NCBI GenBank assembly: GCA_036417435.1
Contig: CM070899.1
Span: 169,351,494-169,415,493 of the forward strand
Source: Inia geoffrensis
Lineage: Eukaryota > Chordata > Mammalia > Artiodactyla > Iniidae
DNA length: 64,000 nt
Direction of reading: 5' to 3'
The notes below the pieces were generated by a model. The model did not search any database. It saw nothing but the letters and a program-made list of their open reading frames with translations, and was not told the origin of the DNA. Within the stretch, counting starts at the first letter, position 1. Each line of letters begins with the position of its first letter. The position numbers and the translations under genes were made by a program. Of this stretch, positions 12,101 through 23,504 are shown in pieces.

Positions 12101-15100
12101 ATGGTAATAGGAACTTACATATTGATAATTACCTTAAATGTAAATGGCTTAAATACTCCAACCAAAAGATATAGACCGGCTGAATGGGTACACAAACAAG
12201 ACCCAAATATATGCTGTCTAGAAGAGACTGACTTCGGACCTAGGGACACATACAGACTGAAAGTGAGGGGATGGAAAAAGATATTCCATGCAAATAGAAA
12301 TCAAAAGAAAGCTGGAGTAGCAATTCTCATATCAGACAAAATAGACTTTAAAACAAAGACTATTACAAGAGACAAAGAAGGACACTACATAATGATCAAG
12401 GGATCAATCCAAGAAGAAGATATAACAATTGTTAATATTTATGCACCCAACATAGGAGCACCTCAGTACATAAGGCAAATGCTAACAGCCATAAAAGGGG
12501 AAATTGACAGTAACACAATCATAGTAGGGGACTTTAACACCCCACTTTCACCAATAGACAGATCATACAAAATGAAAAAAATAAGGAAACACAAGCTTTA
12601 AATGATGCATTAAACAAGATGGACTTAATTGATATTTATAGGACATTCCATCCAAAAACAGCAGAATACCCTTTCTTCTCAAGTGCTCATGGAACATTCT
12701 CCAGGATAGATCATATCTTGGGTCACAAACCAAGCCCTGGTAAATTTAAGAAAATTGAAATTGTATCAAGTATATTTTCTGACCACAGTGCTATAAGACT
12801 AGATATCAATTTTAGGAAAAAAATGTGTAAAAAACACAAATACAGGGAGGCTAAACGACTAAATAACTAAGAGATCACTGAAGAAATCAAAGAGGAAATT
12901 TAAAAATACCTAGAAAAAAATAACAATGAAAACACGACAACCCAAAACCTATGAGATGCAGCAAAAGAAGTTCTAAGAGGAAAGTTTATAGCAATACAAT
13001 CCTACCTCAAAAAACAAGGAACATCTTAAATAAACAACCTAACATTACACCTAAAGCAATTAGAGAAAGAAGAACAAAAAACCCCCAAAGTTAGCAGAAG
13101 AAAAGAAATTATAAAGATCAGATCAGAAATACATGAAAAAGAAATGAAGGAAACAATAGCAAAGATCAATAAAACTAAAAGCTGGTTCTTTGAGAAGATA
13201 AACAAAATTGATAAACCATTAGCCAGACTCATCAAGAAAAAAAGGGAGAAGACTCAAATCAATAGAATTAGAAATAAAAAAGGAGAAGTAACAACGGGCA
13301 CTGCAGAAATACAAAGAATCGAGAGATTACTACAAGCAACTATATGTCAATAAAATGGACAACCTGGAAGAAATGGACAAATTCTTAGAAAAGCACAACC
13401 TTCCAATACTGAACCTGGAAGAAATAGAAAATATGAACAGACCAATTACAAGCACTGAAATTGAAACTGTGATTAAAAATCCTCCAACAAACTAAAGCCC
13501 AGGACCAGATGGCTTCACAGGTGTATTCTATCAAACATTTAGAGAAGGGCTAACACCTATCCTTCTCAAACTCTTCCAAAATATAGCAGAGGGAGGGACA
13601 CTCCAAAACTCATTCTACGAGGCCACCATCACCCTGATACCAAAACAAAAGATGTCACAAGAAAATAAAGCGACAGGCCAATATCACTGATGACCATAGA
13701 TGCAAAAATCCTCAACAAAGTACTAGCAAACAGAATCCAACAGCACATTAAAAGGATCATACAACATGATCAAGTCGCATTCATCCCAGGAATGCAAGAT
13801 TCTTCAATATGTGCAAATCAATCAACGTGATAAACCATATTAACAACTTGAAGGAGAAAAAACACATGATCATCTCAATAGATGCAGAAAATCTTTTGAC
13901 AAAATTGAAGACCATTTATGATAAAAAACCCTCCAGAAAGTAGGCATAGAGTGAACTTACCTCAACATAATACAGGCCATATATGACAAACCCACAGCCA
14001 ACATCATTCTCAATGGTGAAAAACTGAAACCATTTCCACTAAGATCAGGAACAAGACAAGGTTGCCCACTCTCACCACTATTATTCAACACAGTCTTGAG
14101 TTTTTAGCCAGAGTGATCAGAGAAGAAAAAGCAATAAAAGGAATCCAAATGGGAAAAGAAGAAGTAAAACTGTCACTGTTTGTAGATGGCATGGCACTAT
14201 ACATAGAGATTCCTAAAGATGCTACCAGAAAACTACTAGCTAATCAATGAATTTGGTAAAGTAGCAGGATACAAAATTAATGCACAGAAACCTCTTGTAT
14301 TCCTATACACTAATGATGAAAAAATCTGAGAGAGAAGCTACAGAAATACTCCCATTTACCATTGCAACAAAAGAATAAAATACCTAGAAATAAGCCTACC
14401 TAAGGAGACAAAAGACCTGTATGCAGAAAACTATAAGACACTGATGAAAGAAATTAAAGATGATACAAACAGATGGAGAGCTATACCATGTTCTTGGGTT
14501 GGAAGAATCAACATTGTGAAAGTGAGTATACTACCCAAGGCAATCTACAGATTCAATGCAATCCCTGTCAAACTACCAATGGCATTTTTCACAGAACTAA
14601 ACAAAAATTTTCACAATTTGTATGGAAACACAAAAGACCCCGAATATCCAAAGCAATCTTGGGGAAGAAAACCGGACCTGGAGGAATCAGGCTCCTTGAC
14701 TTCAGACTATACTACAAAGCTACAGTAATCAAGACAGTATGGTACTGGCACAAAAACAGAAATATAGATCAGTGGACTAGGATAGAAAGCCCAGAGGTAA
14801 ACCCACACACATATGGTCACCTTATTTTTGATAAAGGAGACAGGAATGTACAGTGGAGAAAGGACAGCCTCTTCAATAAGTGGTGCTGGGAAAACTGGAC
14901 AGGTACATGTAAAAGTATGAGATTAGGGCTTCCCTGGTGGTGCAGTAGTTGAGAGCCCACCTGCCAATGCAGGGGACACGGGTTTGTGCCCCGGTCCGGG
15001 AAGATCCACATGCCACGGAGCGGCTGGGCCCGTGAGCCGTGGCTGCTGAGCCTGCGTGCCCAGAGCCTGTGCTCTGCAATGAGAGAGGCCACAACAGTGA

Positions 15101-16120
15101 GAGGCCCACATACCACAAAAAAAAAAAAAAAAAAAAAGTATGAGATTAGAACACTCGCTAACACCATACACAAAAATAAACTCAAAATGGATTAAAGACC
15201 TAAATGTAAGGCAAGAAACTATCAAACTCTTAGAGGAAAACATACGCAGAACACTCTGTGACATAAATAACAGCAAGATCGTTTTTGACCCACCTCCTAG
15301 AGAAAGGGAAATAAAAACAAAAATAAACAGATGGGACCTAATGAAACATCAAAGATTTTGCTCGCAAAGGAAACCATAAACAAGACCAAAAGACAGCCCT
15401 CAGAATGGGAGAAAATATTTTCAAATGAAGCAACTGACAAAGGATTAATCTCCAAAATATACAAACAGCTCATACAGCTCAATATCAAGAAAACAAACAA
15501 GCCAATCCAAAAATGGGCAGAAGACTTAAATAGACATTTTTCCAAAGAATAATATACAGATTGCCAACAAACACATGAAAGGATGCTCAACATCATTAAT
15601 CATTAGAGAAATGGATATCAAAACTACAATGAGGTATCGTCTCACACCGGTCAGAATGGCCATCATCAAAATATCTATAACAGTAAATGCTGGAGAGGGT
15701 GTGGAGGACAGGGAACCCTCTTGCACTGTTGGTGGGAATGTAAGTTGATACAGCCACTATGGAGAACAGTAAGGAGGTTCCTTAAAAAACTAAAAATAGA
15801 ACTACCATATGACCCAGCAATCCCACTACTGGGCATATACCCTGAGAAAACCATAATTCAAAAAGAGTCATGTACCACAATGTTCAATGCAGCTCTATTT
15901 ACAATAGCCAGGACATGGAAGCAACCTACGTGTCCATTGACAGATGAATGGATAAAGAAGATGTGGCACATATATACAATGGAATATTACTCAGCCATAA
16001 AAAGAAATGAAATTGAGTTATTTGTATTGGTGTGGATGGACCTAGAGTCTGTCATACAGAGTGAAATAAGTCAGAAAGAAGAAAAATAAATACTGTATGC
16101 TAACACATATATATGGAATC
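12101..16120 (+). pseudogene. L1 ORF2 (endonuclease / reverse transcriptase) relic
   Basis: ORF2p supplies APE-type endonuclease and reverse transcriptase for target-primed reverse transcription. Opening at 12101, the endonuclease shows LNVNGLNTP, VNIYAPN, VGDFNTPLS and, after a frame break near 12600, SRIDHILG and SDHSAIRLD. The RT domain follows with a GPDGFT relic near 13502. The catalytic FADD box reads F-V-D-G at 14179-14190, so one catalytic Asp is lost. The Cys/His C-terminal region begins [13 protein letters not shown] near 15724. Frameshifts, stops and the SINE at 14927 break the frame many times. Confidence 0.9.
14927..15133 (+). mobile_element. CHR-type SINE (short form) inside L1 ORF2
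   Basis: GGCTTCCCTGGTGGTGCAGT head, B box GGTTTGTGCCC and CATACCACAAAA with a long A-tail. A 16-bp duplication AAAAGTATGAGATTAG (14911-14926, 15134-15149) consists of L1 sequence, proving insertion into the L1. Confidence 0.95.
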
Positions 16121-16698
16121 TAAAAAAAAAAATATTGGTTATGAAGAACCTAGGGGCAAGGTAGGAATAAAGACGCAGACCTACTAGAGAATGGACTTGA
16201 GGACACGGGGTGGGGGATGGGTAAGCCTGGACGAAGTGAGAGAGTGGCATGGACATATATACACTACCAAATGTAAAATAGATAGCTAGTGGGAAACAGC
16301 TGCATTGCACAGGGAGTTCAGCTCGGTGCTTTGTGACCGCCTAGAGGGGTGGGATAGGGAGGGTGGGAGGGAGACGCAAGAGGGAGGAGATACAGGGATA
16401 TATGTATATATAGAGCTGATTCACTTTGTTATACAGCAGAAACTAACACACCAATTGTAAAGCAATTATACCCCAAGAAAGATGTTTTAAAAAAAAAGAT
16501 GACAAGGGAATATGAGACACGGCATCTGTCTTTTGGGACTCAATGAAGAAGTTAGACATCCGTGCACACGGAAATAAGCAACTTAAATGTCCCATGGCAT
16601 GGCACGCTGGATAATTATGATGGGCACATGCTGGCTGCGGAAGGAATGATCAGCCCATCGCTCAAAAGATCAGGAGACTAGGATTTAAAAGTTCCATG

Positions 16699-16855
16699 TT
16701 TTCTTTCTTTCTCTTTCTTTCTTTCTTTCTTTCTTTCTTTCCTCCCTCCCTCCCTCCCTCCCTCCTTCCCTCCTTCCCTCTCTCCCTCTCTCTCTCCCTT
16801 TTCTTTCTTTCTCTTTCCTTCTTTTTTCTTTTCTTTTTCTTTCTTTCTTCCTTTC

Positions 16856-16936
<81 letters not shown>
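16699..16936. repeat. Compound (TTTC)n (CCTT)n (CT)n microsatellite
   Basis: TTTC units from 16704, CCTCCCTCC units from 16740, mixed TTTC/TTCC, then an uninterrupted CT run at about 16863-16921 and TTTC again. All purine on the minus strand, so triplex (H-DNA) formation is possible. Confidence 0.95.
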
Positions 16937-16937
<1 letters not shown>

Positions 16938-17039
16938 GTCTGCATTGTATGGCTTGCAGGATATTAGTTCCCAAGCAGGGATTGAACCGCCTGCGGTGGA
17001 AACATGGAGTTCTAACCCCTGGACCACCAGGGAAGTCCC
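16699..17039 (-). mobile_element. Short tRNA-like SINE with expanded pyrimidine tail
   Basis: The SINE body is only about 16938-17039 (GCATTGTATGGCTTGCAGG ... GGACCACCAGGGAAGTCCC). The remaining 240 bases are TTTC, CCTT and CT repeats where the T-tail would be, which implies microsatellite growth from the tail. Confidence 0.8.
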
Positions 17040-18424
17040 AAGCTCTGTTTTATAGATGTAAACAGTTGAGATACAGCCTTCCCTGTGCATGAGGATATCA
17101 ATTCGAATTAGCATCCGAAGCCAAATTTGATGTGTACACAAGAGTACACAAGAGTAGCATAAAGCTGGAGTTTGGGGCTGGAAAGTAAAAGATGTGAAAC
17201 TCTCTTGGCTAGCACCCATATGCCCCCTTCTCCCGCCCATTCACCATTTGTCACTGGTAGGGAAGGTTGTGGGGAGGATGCAGGTGCGGGGAAGAGGGCT
17301 CTGAAAGCCTCCTTCCTCCTGGTTTACTTCTGAGTTGAATTGGAGCTCATGCCCTCTGTGAGTCTGAATATTCTGATTTCTGGCTCAAAGATGGCATGCA
17401 GAGGGTCAAATGAAAGCTTTGGGCTTTATGTAGGCACAGCAGCAAAAAAGTTCAAGTGTCTTGTCCAAGGATACATATCAAGCCAGAAATAGAAGTCGGA
17501 TGCCTGGCCTGCCAGCCCGGGGCTGCCTCTAATTGAACAGTCCTCATGAGTCACAGCTTCACCCAGTGCAGGGAGGTGACCGAGGGGCTCGGCATCCTTT
17601 CCTAACCCTTGGTAGCTGGGTTGAGAGAAGTTTTTGTTCGTGAGCTCATCCCGATCCGAATGTGTCCAGACGCCCAAATATTTGATTTGAGCCTGGTTGC
17701 TAAGAGACCTCCCACTGGGACCCAGTTGCCTGAGGGCAGGAGGGCAGTATTGGCATCGCTTCAGATTTCTGCCAATTTATTTTGAAACCAGAAAACCTGG
17801 AACCTTGGCCTCCTCAAGGCAGCCACAGGGAGAGGAGAGATCTGAGTTAGCCAAGCAACAGAGGAAAAACCCTCACTGACCTTCTGCCAGGGATCCGTAG
17901 GAGGGTTTAGGATAGAATTCTTACATGGCATTTGTTGACAAGGGGGGAAGTTTGCTGGTATGGTGATGGGGAAGGAATTGGAGCTTTGTGCTTGGTCATG
18001 CCGGAGACATCTCGAAGCAACCCCAGGGATTCCAGAGCGAGGCTGGATTTCTAAGTTCTAACTGGGCGTGGTGAAGGCTGCCTTGCTTCAAACCCAGCAC
18101 CTTGGGTTTTAATTGCCTGGTGACTTAAACCTCCTCCGGGAATGCCATGGGCAAAAGTCAGATCTATACAGGTGTGTTAGGGGTCAGTGCACGTCGGGGA
18201 GCTGGGGAAACCCCACTTTCCCAACATAAGGCCGACAGCTGAGCATAAACATCTGTATGGTTATCAGTAAATAACTATCACCGCTTCCCCACCGTGTGCA
18301 GCTGAATAGAACCCCCTGGGCAGGACCCCTGGTCACAGCGCCATTCATTCTCAGGACCAGATAGTGATCACTACAGGCTTAAAATCTTTTCCCGGGGAGT
18401 TCATTTCTGAATTTGGCTTTAGTG

Positions 18425-18440
18425 CTTATTTATAAATAAG
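18425..18440. promoter_or_regulatory. Perfect palindrome containing a MEF2-type site
   Basis: CTTATTTATAAATAAG is a perfect 16-bp inverted repeat, and its core TTATTTATAA fits the MEF2 consensus YTAWWWWTAR. It lies 13 kb upstream of CAMK1D. Function is inferred. Confidence 0.35.
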
Positions 18441-18512
18441 TGTATGGACGTGACAAACAGATTTTGTTGCCAGGATTTTTGCATGAGAGTTGTCGTGCGA
18501 TGAGAAATATAA

Positions 18513-18538
18513 AGGTCATGGATGTTGACCCTTGACCT
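18513..18538 (-). promoter_or_regulatory. DR1 nuclear-receptor motif plus a third half-site
   Basis: TGACCCTTGACCT at 18526-18538 reads on the minus strand as AGGTCA-A-GGGTCA, a perfect DR1 as used by HNF4 and by PPAR/RXR. Another AGGTCA half-site lies at 18513-18518. Binding is untested. Confidence 0.4.
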
Positions 18539-20948
18539 TCACCCAAATCCCTCCTTTCAATTATTTGCTCAGAGGAAGTACAACCTACTGGGTTTTGCTT
18601 TCAGATAGAACTAACTGTGGGCTCCATTCTTTTCCACATAGATGTGTGCCTTCGGGCAAGATCTGACGCCTTGGTTTCCTTATCTGTCAAAAAACACTGA
18701 AAGGAGTGTTTGTCGGGTTTGAGAAGAGGAGGTAGGAAGTAGTCCTACCTTGGGAAAAATCCACTGGAAATAGGAAAGAGCTGGAAATTAAATGGAAACA
18801 AGAGAGCAAAGGGAGTGGGACTGGGGTCATCACAGTGCTGGGCACACAGTAACTGATTTCTAAGTCATTCTGGGTTTGCTCTGAGAGGATCCAATCAAGT
18901 TTGCTTGACTGGAAAGGAAGATGAGGAAGGAGATTATGTCCAGTTCCATGAACAGAGGACTCTGAAAACCAAGAGCGACTAGTTTGAATGTCACGTGGAA
19001 GAGAAGGGGGCGGGGGTCACCTCACAGCTGGGTCTGTGGTTTGAGAAGCATCCCGCCAGCAGGTAATAGAATTTCCATCTTGGAGACCAAGGGAAATATA
19101 CTCTCCAGCCATGAAGTATACCTGAATCCAGAGAGAAGGCCCTTCAAGAAAGTGAGTTTTTGCTGTATGTGTGCTGAAGAAATCTGCAAGAGATCTCTAT
19201 ATTTATTACCCCCAAACTTCTGGTTAAATATACCATGTCATCCAGGTACCAAGGATTTGTTTCCATGAAAGAAGCTATGATATCACAAGGGCTGTATTGT
19301 GACATCATCACAGAATCTCTTGGGTGCCAGACCAAGAGAGACGGCCTCTTGTTTGGAATACAGATATCCTTGCTAATGAGGAAACTTGGCAGGGAGAAGA
19401 AGGAGGACACTCCAAATGAGATAAATGCGGCAGACGGAGGGCCAGATCCTGCACAGAGATCTTGAATATTCTACAGGATACTCAGCCCAAACCGAGTTTT
19501 CTCTCTTAGTTTTTCAGTAATGATAGATGACAAAGCTTGGGGTAAAAATAAACCCACTTCCAGTGTTGTTTCTGGGTGGTTCAACAGGAAGCAGCATTGT
19601 TAACCTTGAGGGGACCGCCGAGCTGTCTGAGATTTGGAAGACTGGGCATCTCCTGGGAGGAGAGTGATGGGGAAGGAGGGGCGCTCCAGGGCTATTCAGG
19701 CCCAAGTTCCTTACCTGGCCCCTTCTTAGTTCCTGTCTAAATCCAATTAGAAGAAAGGCTCTTCTTCTGGCTGGTAATTTAAATATCTTTCCTCAGTATG
19801 TCAGTTTTAGACATTTTGTCACTGGTGTAGTTAATGCCCCAATAATCCCACAGTCTGGTATATGTCCATCTGGGGTACAAATGCCACGGCTGCCTCTGTC
19901 TGTGAACTCTGGAAAAGCCGTTGGACCAGGAATGCTGAAAAGCACTTAAATGATTTTTTTCCCCATAACTTTCGGGTGAATATTCTCCCCTCACATTTCC
20001 TCTGTTTTTAGAAACACTTTGGAGAAATAGAACGATGAAGGAAGGCCTCCAGGGGCACTCTGTCACCCCGAAGGAGCATATCCTTTTTAAAAAATTAAGT
20101 GACATGTCATTTGCTTTTGTAAAAAATATTGGTCTCCACTTGTAGGTCTATGGTTTATACAAAAATACTCATATGTTGCTGTTTACAGATTTTTTAAAGT
20201 TTTGATTTCGAAGAGTTAATGCCCACAATGCCAAGATGCTCTTAGGGAATAAGGTATTGGCAGGATCTGGCTAATGAGGTTTCCTGCAGCTAGAAAACCC
20301 CTGCTAGAGACAAGAATCCAAGACATTCCAAGACTACTGACATCGAATATAAAATGCAACCATCTAGTGGAAGTCTTGTGGGTGGATGTGTTTTTGGTAG
20401 GATTTTTTTTTATTCTTAAACCATTCATTTTATAATCTGGGCAAAAAACAAAGAGCCAGATGTGACCGCTATTAAAAAGTAAGAGTGCATACTGTTAATA
20501 CCTTATGTTTACCTACTGGCTTTCTTCTGAGAAGTCCAAAGTGCTTGGCTGGTGTTTTCTTCTCCATACCCGTATGGTACCCTCATTTGGAGAAAGGACT
20601 GGAAAAATGCCTGAAGTCAGGGAGTGGGTTAGACATCAGAGGAGACCTGGGTTCGTTCTTTTCACACAACACCTTGCTCTGGTTTGTGCTCTGAATTCAG
20701 TGGACCAATATCAGAACACAAGCTAGATGCCTTTCACACCAGTTGTGTTTTAAAAAGAAAACCCCACTCTTGCACATACTCCGTTGTTTCTCTGTAGCCC
20801 TAAGGGAAAGCCTGAACTTGCAAACTGCTCTCACCAGACCGACTGACAAACCTGATTACTTGTTGGTTTGTTTCCTGCATTAGGCTGTTTGCAAAGTCAT
20901 TTTTGCATGGAGTACCCACCCACTCACCAATAACAGCATCCTAGGGCT

Positions 20949-21036
20949 CTGTTGGACTGGAGCTAAGATTCTATTGGACTGGAGTTAAGATTGTATTGGA
21001 CTAGAGCTAATAGTCTATCGGACTGGAATTAAGATT
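20949..21036 (+). repeat. 22-bp minisatellite, four copies
   Basis: Four consecutive 22-base units of the form CTATTGGACTGGAGCTAAG+ATT start at 20949, 20971, 20993 and 21015. Units 1, 2 and 4 differ at one to three positions and unit 3 at more. The flanks are unrelated. Confidence 0.95.
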
Positions 21037-21599
21037 CAGTGATGCTCCTGGCTGTTTCTGGGACTCAGGACTGCAGAGATGCCCCAAAAGGAGATTGCAT
21101 TTTAGAGTCTGAGCTAATCAGTCCATCCTTGGCACATATGTGGGACCTCACCCCAGACCTCAAGATTCCTTAAAGACTAGGAATTGAAATACATTACTAA
21201 CATCAAAAGTAGGAATGTAGGAAGCAATACTGCAACCTCTGGAGTTGTTGGTTCCAGTTCCTTCAAAGGTGTCCAGGGTTCCATCGTGCTTAAGGCTATG
21301 TTCCACCAGGATCAGAAAAGCAGCCACAAGCCCATATACTATGGGTGACACAGACGTTCCTGAACTGCAAGGTGGGGTGTGGCTGTTTTCAACCCTGATT
21401 GTCACACTTGTTGAAGCACTTAACATTTTTATTTTGGGGCCCAAAAGAAGGACAGTGAAGGCCTTTCACAAACAGATCTTTCAATTTCTTCCAGCCTATT
21501 CTGTGTTCCCATCTCTGCTCCCTGCATTCTAACCACCAGCACCTCCAGCACCCTTTCCTGAACACACAGCCTTCTGCAGGGCCTTTGGTGTGGTTATTA

Positions 21600-21925
21600 G
21601 TGCCGTTTGCCAAATCACTATAGTTCTCCACCTTCTGGGTGCATGATAAGATTGCATTTCCAGGCCCCCTTGTGGGGTGAGGCTGTGTCATCCGTTCCGG
21701 CCAGAGTGGAAGTGATGTGTGTCACTTCCAGGACAGAGCAATCCACCAACTGCTGCGCAAACCTGGCTCGATTCCCCTCCGCCACAGGGACCAGCAAAGT
21801 TCAAGATGGAGGCTGCTCTGCCAGCAGGTCCCGACCAATTGATGAATGTGAGCAACAAACCTTTGTGCCTATGCTGCTAAGATTTGGGGATTGTCACCAG
21901 GCTATTCTGATGGATATACCTTTCT
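21600..21925 (+). repeat. Ancient LTR-like repeat
   Basis: The order GTGTGTCACTTCCAGGACAG, TTCAAGATGGAGGCTGCTCT, AACAAACCTTTGTGCC and TGCTAAGATTTGGGGATTGT recalls a widespread mammalian LTR-type repeat. I cannot name the subfamily with certainty. Confidence 0.4.
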
Positions 21926-22177
21926 TTGATTTTTGTTCCCTTACACATGCTTTTCCTTCTGCTTGAAATCTGCATGCACCCTCCCTTCCCTCCTTGGCAA
22001 ATTCTTACCAATCCTACAGACCCAGTTCAAAAGTCTTCCTTTCTGCGAAGTCTCTTCTGACACCTCCAAGAACTTTGGCCCTTTCTGTTCTGTGCTTCCC
22101 CACCCCTCTCTGTGCAAACCTCCGTTATAGCCTCAATCACATTTTATTTTTACTACCTGCTTACATGTCTGTCTTTT

Positions 22178-22390
22178 ACTTTTTTTTTTTTTTTTTTTGC
22201 GGTACGCAGGCCTCTCACTGCCGTGGCCTCTCCCGTTGCAGAGCACAGGCTCCGGACGCGCAGGCTCAGTGGCCATGGCTCACGGGCCCAGCCGCTCCGC
22301 GGCATGTGGGATCTTCCCGGACCGGGGCACGAACCCGTGTCCCCTGCATCGGCAGGCGGACTCTCAACCACTGCGCCACCAGGGAAGCCC
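22178..22390 (-). mobile_element. CHR-type SINE (short form)
   Basis: Long T-tail, GCGGTACGCAGGCCTCTCAC body, GCGCCACCAGGGAAGCCC end. Imperfect duplication TACATGTCTGTCTTT / TACATATCTGTCTTT on either side (22162-22176, 22391-22405). Confidence 0.95.
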
Positions 22391-22477
22391 TACATATCTG
22401 TCTTTGTCTCTTAGACTTGGAACGTCTTGAGGGCAGGAACTGTGCTTCATTCGTTTTTCAATCCAAAGCCTCTATTT

Positions 22478-22781
22478 CTTTTTTTTTTTTAATTAATTAA
22501 TTAATTTATTTGTTTTTTTTGACTGTGTTGGGTCTTCGTTTCTGTGCGAGGGCTTTCTCTAGTTGCCGCGAGCGGGGTCCACTCTTCATCGCGGTGCGCG
22601 GGCCTCTCACTGTCGCGGCCTCTGTTGTTTCGGAGCACAGACTCCAGACGCGCAGGCTCAGTAGTTGTGGCTCATGGGTCCAGTTGCTCCACGGCATGTG
22701 GGATCTTCCCAGACCAGGGCTCGAACCCGTGTTCCCTGCATTAGCAGGCAGATTCTCAACCACTGCGCCACCAGGGAAGCC
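22478..22781 (-). mobile_element. CHR-type SINE, form intermediate between long and short
   Basis: Near its tail it has the long-form block (GTTGGGTCTTCG, GGCTTTCTCTAGTTGC) but its middle has short-form diagnostic sequence (GCGCGGGCCTCTCACTGTCG, CCAGACGCGCAGGCTCAG). Flanked by a perfect 15-bp duplication CCAAAGCCTCTATTT (22463-22477, 22782-22796). Confidence 0.92.
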
Positions 22782-23445
22782 CCAAAGCCTCTATTTTTTT
22801 TTTTTTTTTTCCAAAGTGTCTATTTCAAAGTACAAGCTCAACAAATATCTCACAGAGAAATTAAGCTGCTCAGAATGGTTGATGGACAGAGTTCAGGTCA
22901 GTTCACTGGTGTTACAAGTCATCTTCCCAGTGCCCCCAGATGCACCAGAACTGGTAATTTACCAAACACTGGAAGATATTTCTTTTTAAAAAAATTTTTA
23001 TTGACGTATAGTTGATTTACTGTATTGTGTTAATTGCTGCTGTGCAGCAAAGTGATTCAGTTATACATGCATATATATTGTTTTCCATATTCTTTTTCAT
23101 TGTGGTTTATCACAGGATATTGAATATTGTTCCCTGTGCCATACAGTAGGACCTTGTTTATCCATCCTCTATATAATAGTTTGCATCTGCTAATCCCAAA
23201 CTCCCAATCCTTCCCTCCCCCATCCCCTCCCCCTTGGCAACCACAAGTCTGTTATCTGTATGTGTGTCTGTTTCTGTTTCATAGATATGTTCATTTGTGT
23301 CGTATTTTAGATTCCACATATAAGCGATATCATATGGTATTTGTCTTTATCTTTCTGATTTCCTTCATAGTATGATAATCTCGAGTCCATCCATGTTGCT
23401 ACAAATGGCATTATTTCATTCTTTGTTATGGCTGAGCAGTATTCC

Positions 23446-23481
<36 letters not shown>

Positions 23482-23504
23482 CATATACACCACACCTTTT
23501 TAAA

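Larger units (their letters stand above)
10531..16495 (+). mobile_element. Nearly full-length L1 LINE, inactive
   Basis: Starts near GGGACTTTCAAGATGGTGG, typical of artiodactyl/cetacean L1 5' ends. A 5' UTR of about 600 bases is followed by an ORF1 relic, an ORF2 relic and a 3' UTR, ending AAAGCAATTATACCCCAAG and an A-tail at 16495. Without the inserted SINE it is about 5.7 kb. Both ORFs carry stops and frameshifts, so it cannot mobilise itself. No clear target-site duplication was found, partly because the 5' edge abuts a SINE tail. Confidence 0.93.
17040..20940. other. Single-copy DNA, no gene seen
   Basis: About 3.9 kb almost free of young repeats, the longest such stretch upstream of the promoter. 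A decayed MIR-like piece may lie near 18640-18860. No ORF has recognisable protein content. Candidate regulatory motifs at 18425-18538 are listed separately. Confidence 0.6.
21935..22860 (+). repeat. L2 LINE 3' end split by two SINEs
   Basis: CTTCTGCTTGAAATCTGC, CAGACCCAGTTCAAAAGTC, AAGTCTCTTCTGACACC and then, after the first SINE, GACTTGGAACGTCTTGAGG and CAGGAACTGTGCTTCATTC follow L2 order. The element resumes after each SINE and ends near CAAGCTCAACAAATATC. Confidence 0.75.

Noticed and set aside
12101..12870. L1 endonuclease frames as a possible host gene
   Set aside because: They sit within a complete L1 framework with broken frames and a 3' tail, so they are transposon relics.
14927..15000. 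tRNA-like A and B boxes in the SINEs as functional tRNA genes
   Set aside because: They lack a proper anticodon arm and acceptor pairing, and are embedded in SINE bodies with A-tails and target-site duplications.
16662..17240. Open frames of Arg/Glu/Lys or Phe/Ser/Leu repeats
   Set aside because: Pure translation of the TTTC/CT microsatellite; not coding.
20949..21036. Tandem repeat as a CRISPR array
   Set aside because: Repeats are directly adjacent with no spacers, and the host is a mammal.
22178..22390. Open frames of 70-120 residues repeated at many places with RASHCCGLSRCGAQAPDAQ-like or MVESPPADAGDTGSCPG-like text
   Set aside because: These are translations of the SINE in its different frames. 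They recur wherever the SINE occurs and are not a gene family.
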